From the NCBI RefSeq assembly GCF_002575655.3, contig NC_053039.3, positions 46,253,290 through 46,317,289 on the forward strand: a stretch of DNA of 64,000 nt. Reading direction: 5' to 3'. A program made the position numbers and the translations under genes. The notes under the pieces are model-generated. The model was not told the DNA's origin. It ran no database searches and saw only the letters and a program-made list of their open reading frames with translations. This document shows positions 12,031-23,899 of this stretch, one piece after another (within the stretch, counting starts at the first letter, position 1; every line of letters begins with the position of its first letter). This DNA comes from Aegilops tauschii subsp. strangulata. Taxonomy: Eukaryota > Streptophyta > Magnoliopsida > Poales > Poaceae.

Positions 12031-13859
12031 TCACATAAAAGATAAGAATTGAAACATAACGGGAGCATCATGAATCATATGACTACCACATTTAAGTCTA
12101 ACCCACTTCCTATGCATAGGGATTTTGTGAGCAAACAATTTATGAGAACAAGAATCAACTAGCATAGGAAAGCAAAACAAGCATAACTTCAAGATTTTAT
12201 GCACATAGAGAGGAAACTTGATATTATTGCAATTCCTACAAGCATATATTCCTCCCTCATAATAATTTTCAGTAGCATCATGAATAAATTCAAAAATATA
12301 TCCATCACATAAAGCATTCTTTTCATGATCTACAAGCATGGAAAATTTATTACTCTCCACATAAGCAAAATTCTTCTCATTCAGAATAGTGGGAGTATCA
12401 TAAGAAACTTGAATACTATAAATTGTTTCTACATTAAAAGAGTAATGTTCAGAAAAAGGGTAATCATAATCATGACAAGTTTTATAAATATAATCATCAC
12501 TAGTTTTTATAGCATAAGTGTCATCACAATAATCATCATAAGTAGCAACTTTGTTCTCATCATAATCAATTGAAACCTCTTCCAAGATAGTGGAATCATT
12601 ACTAAATAAAGTCATGGCCTCTACAAATCCACTTTTATAATTATCACAATAAGATTCAACATCCTCCAAAATAGTGGGATCATTACTTCCTAAAGTTGAC
12701 ACTCTTCCAAACCCACTTTCATCAATATAATCATCATAAATAGAAGGCATGCTATCATCATAATAAATTTGCTCATCAAAACTTGGGAGGTTAAACATAT
12801 CATGTTCATAAAAAAATAGCATCCCCAAGCTTGGGACAAACATTAATTACAGAAAATAAATTCTCAAACATGTCATTCTCATCAAGCATATCATCCCCAA
12901 GCTTGGTCCTTTGCATATCATAAGCATAATCACTCTCATCATTAATAATATGGATAGCACCAATAGTATAGCAATTATCATCATCACAATGAGTAATAGG
13001 AGCAACATCATTTGGGAGGGATACCTTTTTACCTTTGCTTATCCGTCTTTTCTTTTTCTTCTTCACATGATGTGTGGGTTTATTCCTCTTTTTGGAGCTC
13101 CATATTAATGAGATTGGTTGAATAGAAAGCTCCTCCTCGTTACCTGATTCATCATAAGAAAGAATAGGAGGATATTGGGAAATCTCTTCCCTTCCATTAG
13201 TATTCTCTTCATCTTCTATTTGTTTTCTTGTCTTTATGTAATTGGCAATATAAGGATTTTCAATGCAATTCACCGCACAATACATATAAATTTCCTCTAG
13301 ATCAAAATCAAGAACTTTCTCAAGGACAAATTCTGGAAGATCCTTTTCATTCCTTCATAACCCACAAGCAAACTAAGTTCATTATGATCTGCAAGGGAAA
13401 TAAAGTCATCAAAAATTTTGGACACGATTCGATCATTAAACAATTTGCATTGGAGATTTAAATGATCATGTTCATTGCAAAGATCATAAGGATGGCAAAG
13501 AAATTTTAAATTGTTAGGACAAGCATCTAGCCTCTCTTGCAACCATTTAGTTTCTAAATACTTATGCCTCTTGCAAAATCTATCTTCCCTATTTGGTGTG
13601 TACTTGCAAACTCTATGCATTCCACAAAAGTTGACATGCTTATAAGAGACTTTTCATCATGACTAGTGCAATCATCATTAGTACTATGAATATTCAAAGA
13701 GTTCATACTAACAACATTGCGATCATGCTCATCATTCAAAGATTTAGTGCCAAACATTTTAATGCATTCTTCTTCTAACATTTTGGCACAATTATCGGAA
13801 TCCTTATTTTCATGAAAGGTATTAAAAAGATGAAGCATATGAGGCACCCTCAATTCCAT
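12031..13859 (-). pseudogene. Gypsy-family Cys/His-rich protein (element A copy), frameshifted
   Basis: Begins MELRVPHMLHLFNTFHENKD at 13859 and carries four blocks in shifted frames: 13554-13859, 13297-13620, 12806-13285 and 12031-12843. Block 2 has CKYTPNREDRFCKRHKYLE and CHPYDLCNEHDHLNLQC; block 3 has a basic KKKKKRRISKGKK and acidic Asp-rich runs; block 4 ends with CRNCNNIKFPLYV and a KWVRLKC tail. A one-base loss near 13650 (aaaagtctc instead of aaaatgtctc in element B) explains the first shift. Block 4 contains an acidic segment of about 70 residues absent from element B. The function is unknown. It lies where gag normally lies, just after the primer site, so a gag-like or packaging role is possible but unproven. 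Confidence 0.7.
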
Positions 13860-13956
13860 TTTTTTGTAGTTTTCTTTTATAAAATAAACTAGTGATAAAA
13901 CAATAAAATAAAAGATTCAATTACAAGATCTAAAGATATACCTTCAAGCACTCACC

Positions 13957-13974
13957 TCCCCGGCAACGGCGCCA
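13957..13974 (-). promoter_or_regulatory. Primer-binding site of element A
   Basis: On the minus strand this reads TGGCGCCGTTGCCGGGGA, 9 bases inside the 5' LTR. It is the sequence typical of Athila-lineage gypsy elements, complementary to a tRNA 3' end (tRNA-Asp in the literature as I recall). Confidence 0.8.
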
Positions 13975-13983
13975 GAAATTGCT

Positions 13984-15629
13984 TGATGTCTACTACACAA
14001 CCTTCTTCTTGTAGACATTGTTGGGCCTCCAAGTGCAGAGGTTTGTAGGACAGTAGCAAATTTCCCTCAAGTGGATGACCTAAGGTTTATCAATCTGTGG
14101 GATGCGTAGGATGAAGATGGTCTCTCTCAAACAACCCTGCAACCAAATAACAAAGATTCTCTTGTGTCCCCAACACACCCAATACAATGGTAAATTGTAT
14201 AGGTGCACTAGTTCGGCGAAGAGATGGTGATACAAGTGCAATATGGATGCTAGATATAGGTTTTTGTAATCTGAAAATATAAAAACAGAAAGGTAACTAA
14301 TGATAAAAGTGAGCACAAACGGTATTGCAATGCTTCAAAACAAGGCCTAGGGTTCATACTTTCAGTAGTGCAAGTTCTCTCAAGAATAATAACATAATTG
14401 GATCATATAACTATCCCTCAACATGCAACAAAGAATCACTCCAAAGTCACTAATAGCGGAGAACAAACGAATAGATTATTGTAGGGTACGAAACCACCTC
14501 AAAGTTATCCTTTCTGATCGATCTATTCAAGAGTCCGTAGCAAAATAACACGAAGCTATTCTTTCAGTTTGATCTATCCTAGAGTTCGTACTAGAATAAC
14601 ACCTTAAGACACAAAGCAACCAAAACCCTAATGTCACCTAGATACTCCAATGTCACCTCAAGTATCCGTGGGTATGATTATATGATATGCATCACACAAT
14701 CTCATATTCATTTATTCAACCAACACAAAGAACTTCAAAGAGTGCCCCAATGTTTCTACCAGAGAGTCATGACGAAAACGTGTGCCAACCCCTATGCATA
14801 AGTTCATGAGGTCACGGAACTCGCAAGTTGATCACCAAAACATACCTCAAGTGGATCACGTGAATATCCCATTGTCACCACAGATAAGCACATGCAAGAC
14901 ATACATCAAGTGTTCTCAAATCCTCGAAGACTCAATCCGATAAGATAACTTCAAAGGGAAAACTCAATCCATTACAAGAGAGTAGAGGGGGAGAAACATC
15001 ATAAGATCCAACTATAATAGTAAAGCTCGCGATACATCAAGATCGTGCCGAATCAAGAACACGGGAGAGAGAGAGAGATTAAACACATAGCTACTGGTAC
15101 ATACCCTCAGCCCCGAGGGTGAACTACTCCCTCCTCGTCATGGAGAGCGCCAGGATGACGAAGATGGCCACCGGTGAGGGATCCCCCTCCGGCAGGGTGC
15201 CGGAACAGGGTCCCGATTGGTTTTTGGTGGCTACAGAGGCTTGAAGCGGTGGAACTCCCGATCTAGGTTTCTTTCATGGGGTTTCTGTATTTATAGGAGA
15301 GGTTGGTGTCGAGAACAAGTCAGGTAGCCCCACGGGAAGTCCATGAGGCACAGGGGCGCGCCCTATGGAGGTGGGCGCGCCCTCCACCATCGTGGGGCCC
15401 ACGAGCCTCCCCTCCGGTAACTCTTCGTTCCCGTATTTTTATATTTTCCAGAAAAATTATGTGTTGATTTTCATCGCATTCCGAGAACCTCTATTTCTGC
15501 ACAAGAACAACACCACGGTAACAGCGTCAGTCCGGGTTAGCTCTAATCAAATCATACCAAAATCATATAAAACTATTGCAAACATGGGATGAATACTTCA
15601 TAAATTATAGATGTGTTGGAGACGTATTA
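13984..15629 (-). repeat. 5' LTR of element A (complete, 1646 bp)
   Basis: Plus-strand text starts TGATGTCTACTACACAACC and ends gttggagacgtatta. It matches the LTRs of element B and the solo LTR at 43248-44912 throughout. Confidence 0.85.
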
Positions 15630-16848
15630 GGGGGCGCCACCGCCGGGAAAGGACGGTTGTCTGCCGCCATATTTGATTGGGAGGAGGGAGATGATGACTG
15701 TCAACATATCATCAGGGCTGCTGATGAAGTCTAGGCCTGCTGGAGTCGCTTGCGGTTCTAGCTCGCCCCGCCTCCGCTTGTTGGCAGCCCCGTTCTCCAC
15801 ATCTGGAGTCTCCTTATCAGCGGTGCTTCCTGATAGAAATGGGAGTACAGGGAATATTTAGTTAAAACAGGGCAATAGAAAAGTGTATTGGTAACTAGAA
15901 GTTATTAGGTAAGAATATAGTAAAAAAACAGGGAATAACAATTGGTTGCTTAAATACTACACAATTCATTTGACATTGCTGGGTATGTCAACATGCAAAT
16001 AGTTGAAAAGAAAACTTACTTCGAACAAAGTCTGGACGGATGATTTTGACGGGGAAGTTAGCTTATATCTCATGACCAGGCCCTTTTATGTGCAGTGCAA
16101 TTTTAGTGCCAGCTTTCAGTACATAAAACTTAGAAATTTCTTTCCAAAAGCCAGTGCCAAAATAGGAGTCACCACGTTCATCAAGTCTTACAGTAGCAAC
16201 GATTGTAAATCCATGGTTTGTGTGCAGTATGACATTCGTGCAGCCTTGATCTATGTAAAGGGAAAATTCGTGCACTACATAATCTGTTGCATAGCAAGGG
16301 ATGTGCTGCAGAAAATGGTAGGATTGTTAAAGAAAATATGGTAACATGCAAATATGGGCCCAAATTGAAAGAACTGTGCAACAGTTGAAATCGAAAGACA
16401 AAAATCTATAATTAAACAGATAGGGTAAAATGATGTCATGGAAATATGAGAGTAATCGAAAGAACAATACATCATTAATTGGCCTAATATAGAAAGAAGA
16501 GGGGGAAAATACCTTTTGACGTATATGGTGCATGTGGCACCTTTTATCAAAATGTAGTAATATTTAGAATATGTTCAGGAAAGTAGGCCATGCCAACCGA
16601 TTTAGGGTGAGATTGAACATACCGCGCGCGTCGTCAAGTTATGTGGTACGGTGAGATGGAATCTCTGGCGGAGGTCGCAAAGTCCTGAGTGTCGGCGCAC
16701 TGTACATTCTATGAATGAAAGAAAACCCTCAAATCAGCTCGAATAAAAATGAATTCACGGCGATTTCTGCCGGGTGATTAAAGGAGGCAGATGAACCGGG
16801 ATAAGAGATGAGATAATATCTCATTAAATTAGTTACCTTGTCGTCCAT
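15630..16848 (-). pseudogene. B3-like domain joined to an F-box exon, truncated by element A
   Basis: Five minus-strand exons with GT-AG introns fit in phase: 16837-16848 (MDDK), 16623-16708, 16513-16540, 16020-16305 and 15630-15829. Exon 4 encodes a B3-like fold (HTNHGFTIVATVRLDERG, FWKEISKFYVLKAGTKIAL, ending ANFPVKIIRPDFVR). Exon 5 encodes a basic linker (NKRRRGELEP) and an F-box (DDMLTVIISLLP). F-box proteins recruit substrates to SCF ubiquitin ligases. Lesions: TGA in exon 2, TAA in exon 4 just after GPGHEI, and a one-base loss in exon 5 that shifts the RRWRP end of the F-box. The 3' remainder (LRR and FBD parts in relatives) is cut off by element A. The exon 3 choice is the weakest part; the B3 and F-box calls rest on motif reading. 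Confidence 0.55.
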
Positions 16849-17429
16849 GAGAAAGAACCCTCAGTACGGCAGATTGCCCAATCGAGCGGAGCTGGGTCGA
16901 CCGCGAGCAGCATCAAGAAATTTGATGGCGATAGGCGGCGGCAAGCGGAAGTGGCGAAATGCGGTGGGCTTTGCCGGCAGCCTAGCAGCGGCGGCAGGCG
17001 TCGAGCTAAGTGTTTACCGCTGCGATAGGCGGTGCCATGGCATTGACGCGGAGGAGCTTGTGCAGGTGTGAATGGGGACCGTACCAGAGGGGGTGGCGGG
17101 CGGGGTGAGGGTTTTTGTGACGTGGGGATGGTGAGGGTTTCTTTTTTTCTTTTTTGAATTGGGTGGTGAGGGTTTTCTGTCCCACAAAGAATTTTGGGGG
17201 CGACGGTTTGCTAGAGCGAACAGTGTGTGATTGACGCAACAGGCAAAATGAAAGTCATTGCACACGGTTCCAATTTTGGGAACTGTGTGTGATTGACGTA
17301 CTACCTCCGTCCTGGTTTATTGGTCCCCCTTTGTAATTTTTACCAAATTTTGACCAAATATTTAACATACTCAGACATAGATAATAAGCGTACACATACA
17401 TAAGCATAGTTCAACCATAAGTACATAGT
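16849..17429. other. Leader region plus a half Stowaway-like end
   Basis: GC-rich sequence up to about 17080 may be the leader of the B3/F-box relic on the minus strand. At about 17301 the words ctacctccgtcctggtttattggtcccc look like one end of a Stowaway MITE, but I cannot find its partner end. Nothing else is recognised. Confidence 0.35.
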
Positions 17430-18457
17430 TCAACTGCAATTAAGCATACTCAAGCGTACATAGTTCCATCCATCCCACATCTCATCTGACATGCCGGCAC
17501 GATCCTGAAGCTTCTCCAGGTACTCGGCGTACGCGCCGTGCGCCACCCTACGAGAATACTTCTGCTTGAAGGAGCCAAGGGCCCATCCTCTTGCATGTGC
17601 CGGAACACTTAGATACACGTCATGAAGCTTGTGGTTGCAAAATGGGCATTGATAGCCGCCGTTCCAGGTCCTAATACACCTGTTATGCTTTCCCGCATAA
17701 AGCTCCCTCAGGATTTTCCTCTTGTACCTCCTCTGGCCATCTTCATCGTCGATGTCCACATTGTCAGACAACACCTATACAAATAGTAAAACAAATTTGG
17801 CATCAAATCAATGATTACATGCCGTGAAGTAGGATTAGGAATTTATGGCTATTTATTTATACATATCGAGAGATATGGTTCAATTTTTAAGCACAGTCAT
17901 CTATGTATAGACCAATCTTGAAGAAAATAATGGCACAAACATATGTAGGTCATTCAAAATCAATTTTCAAGTCATGGCTAGGAATTATTAGCACGAACAC
18001 TAACCCTAGTCGGATTACTAGCAGAAATCATTTGCACAGATGAAACAACTAATCACTTATCACTTGTACCATTCAAACAATCAATACACTACACGGATCT
18101 AACGAAACTTACTCAGATTTCATGGATTGGGAGAACATAAACATAGGATTTCTATTCCAAAGAGGGGGAGGCAAGAGTAACCAGAGAAACCCTATGATAT
18201 ATTTGACACATAAATGGGTATAGATGACTAACCAGCTGTCCGTCATCATCGGAGTCGTCACCGGGGTCGTCACCAGAGTCGGTGTGGACCTCCGCCTCCG
18301 GCTATGGAAGATCAACGCCGTCGACGACGTCGGGGTGTAGCGATAACTCGCCGGCGGTGATGGCAACCTCTGTCTCCATCTCCACGCCGTGCTCCGGTGC
18401 TTTAGCAGCCCCGGCATCGCCACTCCCTCTGATGGGGCGCTTCGGCGGCATCGTCAT
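17430..18457 (-). pseudogene. zf-XS-like zinc finger protein, two exons, one in-frame stop
   Basis: Exon 1 (18233-18457) begins MTMPPKRPIRGSG and ends with an acidic run (GDDPGDDSDDDGQL). Exon 2 (17430-17774) begins VLSDNVDIDDEDG. The donor (CAGCTG/GTTAGT) and acceptor (TTGTATAG) are canonical and both exons are phase 0, giving about 189 residues. Exon 2 has YQCPFCNHKLHDVY, then PAHARGW and RRVAHGAYAEYLEKL, which is the spacing of the zf-XS domain known from SGS3/RDM12-type RNA-silencing proteins. An XS domain is absent. TAG at 18302-18304 in exon 1 interrupts the frame. Short zf-XS proteins also occur in transposons, so this may be a transposon gene rather than a host gene. Confidence 0.5.
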
Positions 18458-19736
18458 ACACTGACGGCTTTGAGGACTGAGCGCGGCGTCGAGGATGCAA
18501 GCGGAGAGAGAGGATTGTGTGGGTGTGTGGCGAGGATGGGGGGTGCGGCCGCTCGGGCGCACCATTAATATGGAGTAGTGGGAGAGAGGCGGGCGGCGGT
18601 CAAACCGATGGCTCGCCTCCTAGTGAGCCTGCGCACCGGACTGCTGGCATGCCTACCAAAGTTTCACACAGCTACTCGCACGCCTCCTGATGACACTGTG
18701 CAGCGAGCACGCCTCCATCAATTCACACACCTGCACGCACGCCTCCCCGTCTCACTACAAAAAAATACACTTCTGTGATGATACATGTTTGTCATAGTAG
18801 GTCACGTTTTCTGTCATGCATGTACATCCATAACAATTTTATGACAGAATCAAGCTAGCCATACCTGTGTTGTCGTAGAAGTTTTCCATGACATTACCAA
18901 AATTATCATCACGGAAGTGCCCACTTCCATGACTATAAATCGCGCGTCACAGAAGTGCTTTCGTCAAGGGTGACCGACACGTGGCATCCACCGTAACGGG
19001 TCGCCGTTAAGCTATCGGGTCCGGTTATGGATCCGATAACCCGTTAACAGCCCGGACCAATGGGGATTTTCCATGTGTAAAATTCTCATTGGCCGGAGGA
19101 AACACGTGTTGGCTCACCGTTGACACAGATGTCATCCACTCATTGGACAGGAGGCGCCTATGATACGTCGACATGTGGCACGACCCAACAGAGGCCCATT
19201 CCGGTGAAAAGGCCGGCCCATTTGACTTGGTCAAAAGGTAAAGGGCCGGCCCATGAAAAGCCTGTTAACAACCTGTTCGTATATCGCCCATTTACGGCCC
19301 GCAAACTCCCAGCCAGTTACGGCCTGTCAGAATTAAGCCAGTAGCTTCATCTGGGCCGTCCAATATGATTCCAGCACGCTGTAACTTCCGGCCCATGTTT
19401 GGTCCATGATGTCTTTCGGCCCATATGAGGACCTTCGTAACTCTGGGCCCATTAAAGGCCCGAGATGAAACTGGCCCATAATGAACAGTGTATCACTTTA
19501 TACCCATTAGCGGCCCATTATTCTGTCGGCCGTTTCTAGCCCGTGTTAACTTTCGGCCTTCTAAGGGCCCATTTATTCTTGGGCTCATTTCTAGAATTCG
19601 GTTAGTTACGGTCCGTTACTGGCTTGTTCCGTTTGTGGGCTAAATTCAGCCCGTGGTTACATTCGGCCCGTTAACCCGTTGGGCTGTTTTCATAGCGTTA
19701 TCAAATACGGCCTATTAACGGCCCGTTATGGTCCAC

Positions 19737-22700
19737 TGATATGTCTCCAATGTATCTATAATTTTTTATTGTTCCATGCTATTATATTATATGTTTTGGA
19801 TGTTTAATGGGCTTTACTATGCACTTTTATATTATTTTTGGGACTAACCTACTAACTAAAGGCCCAGTGCAAATTGTTGTTTTTTTGCCTATTTCAGTGT
19901 TTCGCCGAAAAGGAATATCAAACGGAATCCAAACGGAATGAAACCTTCGGGAGAGTTATTTTTGGAACAAATGCAGTCCAGGAGACTTGGAGTGGACGTC
20001 AAGGAAGCAACGAGGCGGCCACGAGGCAGGGAGGCGCGCCCCCCACCCTCGTGGGCCCCTCGTGGCTCCACCGACCTCCTTCCTTGATAATTGTTTTGAG
20101 ATATGAAGATGGTGATATTAGAGTCATGCTAGTTGAGTAGTTGTGAATTTGAGAAATACTTGTTCTAAAGTTTGTGATTCCCGTAGAATGCGCGTATGGT
20201 GAACCGTTATGTGATGAAGTCGGAGCATGATTTATTTATTGATTGTCTTCCTTATGAGTGGCGGTCGGGGATGAGCGATGGTCTTTTCCTACCAATCTAT
20301 CCCCCTAGGAGCATGTGCGTAGTACTTTGTTTCGACTACTAATAGATTTTTGCAATAAGTATGTGAGTTCTTTATGACTAATGTTGAGTCCATGGATTAT
20401 ACGCACTCTCACCCTTCCACCATTGCTAGCCTCTCTAATACCGCGCACCTTTCGCTGGTATCATACACCCACCATATACCTTCCTCAAAACATCCACCAT
20501 AACTACCTATTATGGCATTTCCATAGCCATTCCGAGATATATTGCCATGCAACTTACCACCGTTCCGTTTGTTATGACACGTTTCATCATTGTCAAATTG
20601 CTTTGCATGATCATGTAGTTGACATCGTATTTGTGGCAAAGCCACCTTTATAATTCTTTCATACATGTCGCTCTTGATTCATTACATATCCCGGTATACC
20701 GCCGGAGGCATTCACATAGAGTCATATTTTGTTCTAAGTATTGAGTTGTAATTTTTGAGTTGTAAGTAAATAAAAGTGTGATGATCATCATTATTAGAGC
20801 ATTGTCCCAAGTGAGGAAAGGATGATGGAGACTATGATTCCCCCACAAGTCCGGAATAGACTCCGGACGAAAAGAAAAAGAAAAAGAAAAAAAGGAGGCC
20901 ATAAAAAAAGGACAAGGCCAAATTAAAAAAAAGAGAGAGAAAAACAGAGAAGGGACAATGTTACTATCCTTTTACCACACTTGTGCTTCAAAGTAGCACC
21001 ATGATCTTCATGAAAGAGAGTCTCCTATGTTGTCACATAACGGTTCCAATGGGAATTTTACATTATAGAACTTGGCTGGTATATTCCAATGATGGGTTTC
21101 CTCAAAATGCCCCAGGTCTTCGTGAGCAAGCGAGTTGGATGCACACCCACTTAGTTTCTTTTGTTGAGCTTTCATACACTTATAGCTCTAGTGCATCCGT
21201 TGCATGGCAATCCCTACTCACTCACATTGATATCTATTGATGGGCATCTCCATAGCCCGTTGATACGCCTAGTTGATGTGAGACTATCTTCTCCTTTTTG
21301 TCTTCTCCACAACCACCCTTCTATTCAACATATAGTGTTATGTCCATGGCTCACGCTCATGTATTGCGTGAAGATTGAAAAAGTTTGAGAACATCAAAAG
21401 TTTGAAACAATTGCTTGGCTTGTCATCGGGGTTGTGCATGATTTAAATATTCTGTGTGATGAAGATAGAGCATAGCCAGACTATATGATTTTGTAGGGAT
21501 AACTTTCTTTGGCCATGTTATTTTGAGAAGACATGATTGCTTTGTTAGTATGCTTGAAGTATTATTATTTTTATGGCAATATTAAACGTTTATCTTGAAT
21601 CTTTCGGATCTGAACATTCATGCCACAATAAAGAAAATTACATTGACAATTATGCTAGGTAGCATTCCACATCAAAAAAATTGTTTTTATCATTTACCTA
21701 CTCGAGGACGAGCAGGAATTAAGCTTGGGGATACTTGATACGTCTCCAACGTATCTATAATTTTTGATTGTTCCATGCTATTATATTGTCGGTTTTGGAT
21801 GTTTAATGGGCTTTATTATGCACTTTTATATTATTTTTGGGACTAACCTACTAACCAAAGGCCCAGTGCAAATTGCTGTTTTTTTTGCCTATTTCAGTGT
21901 TTCGCAGAAAAGGAATATCAAACAGAATCCAAACGGAATGAAACCTTCGGGAGAGTTATTTTTGGAACAAACACAATCCAGGAGACTTGGAGTGGATGTC
22001 AAGGAAGCAACGAGACGGCCACGAGGCAGGGAGGCGCGCCCCCCACCCTCGTGGGCCCCTCGTGGCTCCACCGACCTCCTTCCTTCGCCTATATATACTC
22101 ATATACCCTGAAAACATCCGAGAGCACCACGAAACCCTATTTCCACCACCGCAACCTTCTGTACCCATGAGATCCCATCTTGGGGCCCTTTCCGGTGCTC
22201 CGTCGGAGGGGGAATCGATCACGAAGCGCTTCTACATCAACACCATAGCCTCTCCGATGATGTGTAAGTAGTTTACCACAGACCCTCGGGTCCATAGTTA
22301 TTAGCTAGATGGCTTCTTCTCTCTCTTTGGATCTCAATACAAAGTTCTCCTCGATTCTCTTGGAGATCTAATTTGATGTAATTATTTTTGCGGTGTGTTT
22401 GTCGAGATCCGATGAATTGTGGGTTTATCATCAAGATTATCTATGAATAATATTTGGTTCTTCTCTGAATTCTTATATGTATGATTTGTTATCTTTGCAA
22501 GTCTCTTCGAATTATCAGTTTGGTTTGGCCTACTAGATTGATCTTTCTTGCAATGGGAGATGTGCTTAGCTTTGGGTTCAATCTTGCGGTGTCCTTTCCC
22601 AGTGACAGCAGGGGCAGCAAGGCATGTATTGTATTGTTGTCATCGAGGATAAAAAGATGGGGTTTATATCATATTGCTTGAGTTTATCCCTCTGCATCAT

Positions 22701-23349
22701 GTCATCTTGCCTAATGCGTTGCTCTGTTCTGATGAACTTAATACTCTAGATGCATGCTGGATAGTGGTCGATGTGTGGAGTAATAGTAGTAGATGCAGAA
22801 TCGTTTCGGTCTACTTGTCGCGGACGTGATGCCTATATAAATGATCATGCCTAGATATTCTCGTAACTATGCGCTTTTCAATCAATTGCTCGACAGTAAT
22901 TTGTTCACCCGCCGTAGACTATGCTATCTTGAGAGAAGCCACTAGTGAAGCCTATGGCTCCCGGGTCTATCTTCCATCATATTATTTTCCTATCAATTTA
23001 CTATTTCTACCGCCATTTATTTTTACAATCTTTACTTTCCAATCTATATCATACAAATACCAAAAATATTTATCTTATTATCTCTATCATATCTCACTTT
23101 TGCAAGTGGCCGTGAATACCAAAAATATTTATCTTATTATCTCTATCATATCTCACTTTTGCAAGTGGCCGTGAAGGGATTGACAACCCCTTTATCGCGT
23201 TGGTTGCAAGGTTCTTATTTGTTTGTGCAGGTACAAGGCGATTTGCGTGTAACCTCCTACTGGATTGATACCTTGGTTCTCAAAAACTGAGGGAAATACT
23301 TACGCTACTTTGCTGCATCACCCAAACCAACGCATGCTCAAGAGTAGCA
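19737..23349 (+). mobile_element. Element C: gypsy LTR element with a large internal deletion, TSD tccac
   Basis: A 5' LTR remnant (19737-20085, 349 bp) is joined directly to the 3' part of the internal region (20086-21735), followed by a complete 3' LTR (21736-23349, 1614 bp, ending caagagtagca). TCCAC flanks both sides (19732-19736 and 23350-23354), proving both outer ends. The deletion removed the rest of the 5' LTR, the primer site and all coding sequence. The polypurine stretch aggaattaagcttgggga lies at about 21713. The LTR differs from that of A and B after its first few hundred bases, so this is a related but separate family (possibly Fatima-like). Confidence 0.9.
23057..23174 (+). 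repeat. 59-bp tandem duplication inside the LTR of element C
   Basis: Two adjacent copies of a unit starting ataccaaaaatatttatc and ending gtggccgtga (23057-23115 and 23116-23174), apparently identical. It is a local duplication in an otherwise ordinary LTR. Confidence 0.9.
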
Positions 23350-23397
23350 TCCACGAATAGTATGGCCCATGTTTGGCCAAATGATTATACGCCCCGC

Positions 23398-23571
23398 AGA
23401 AGGCCCATGGATCCTACGGCCCGTAGAAGACCAATGGATCCTACGGCCCGTAGAAGGCCCATGAATCATACGGGCCGTAGAAAGTCCATGGATCCTACGG
23501 CCCATAGAAGGCCCATGGATCCTACGGCCCATAGAAGGCCGATGGACCCTACGGCCCGCAGGAGGCACATG
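23398..23571. repeat. 27-bp tandem repeat in CACTA-2
   Basis: About six and a half copies of a unit like ggcccatggatcctacgg / cccgtagaa. The unit length is nine codons, so it keeps open frames on both strands (MDPTARRRP-type repeats), but these are artefacts of the repeat. Several units hold the partial palindrome tacggcccgta. Such arrays are common near CACTA ends. Confidence 0.85.
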
Positions 23572-23899
23572 GTTACAACAGTCCGTGTGTTGCCATGATT
23601 ATTGTGGCCTAGTTACCAAAAATAGGTTATTGTGGCCACTAGAAAAACGCGGAAAAAGAACTGCAGTGACTACAAGCAAACAACTAAACAAGACAATAAG
23701 GAAATAAATAAGCAAGCAACTAATGCTAGCCTATTACAGCTATTACACATATTACATCCACTGGGCATCAAAGTTCGCCACCAGTGCAAATATAGGGAAC
23801 AAAGCAGCATATTGCATACACTGGCTGTCAAAATTGACCACCAGTGCAAATAAACGTGGCACCAAAACAAGAGCATAACTGAAACAACTTCAGAAGAGC

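Larger units (their letters stand above)
9252..15629 (-). mobile_element. Element A: non-autonomous gypsy (Athila-lineage, Sabrina-like) retrotransposon, 3' LTR truncated
   Basis: Minus orientation. The 5' LTR is 13984-15629 (1646 bp), the internal region 9730-13983 and the remaining 3' LTR 9252-9729 (478 bp; about 1.2 kb of its distal part is lost). The primer-binding site is at 13957-13974 and the polypurine region at about 9730-9758. The 5' LTR should begin TGATACG but reads TAATACG, so its first dinucleotide has mutated. There is no gag, protease, reverse transcriptase or integrase; the only coding sequence is the Cys/His-rich protein at 12031-13859. The right edge sits inside an F-box exon (15630). 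No target-site duplication can be checked because the left end is gone. Confidence 0.85.

Noticed and set aside
12325..12573. Ile/Ser-rich plus-strand frame, and similar ones at 29922-30422
   Set aside because: Antisense shadow of the Asp/Tyr-rich gypsy protein (GAT/TAT codons read as ATC/ATA).
23398..23571. Regular repeats that might suggest a CRISPR-like array
   Set aside because: Units are head to tail with no unique spacers, in a plant genome.
23338..23598. Open frames on both strands with 9-residue repeats
   Set aside because: Produced by the 27-bp tandem repeat, not by coding selection.
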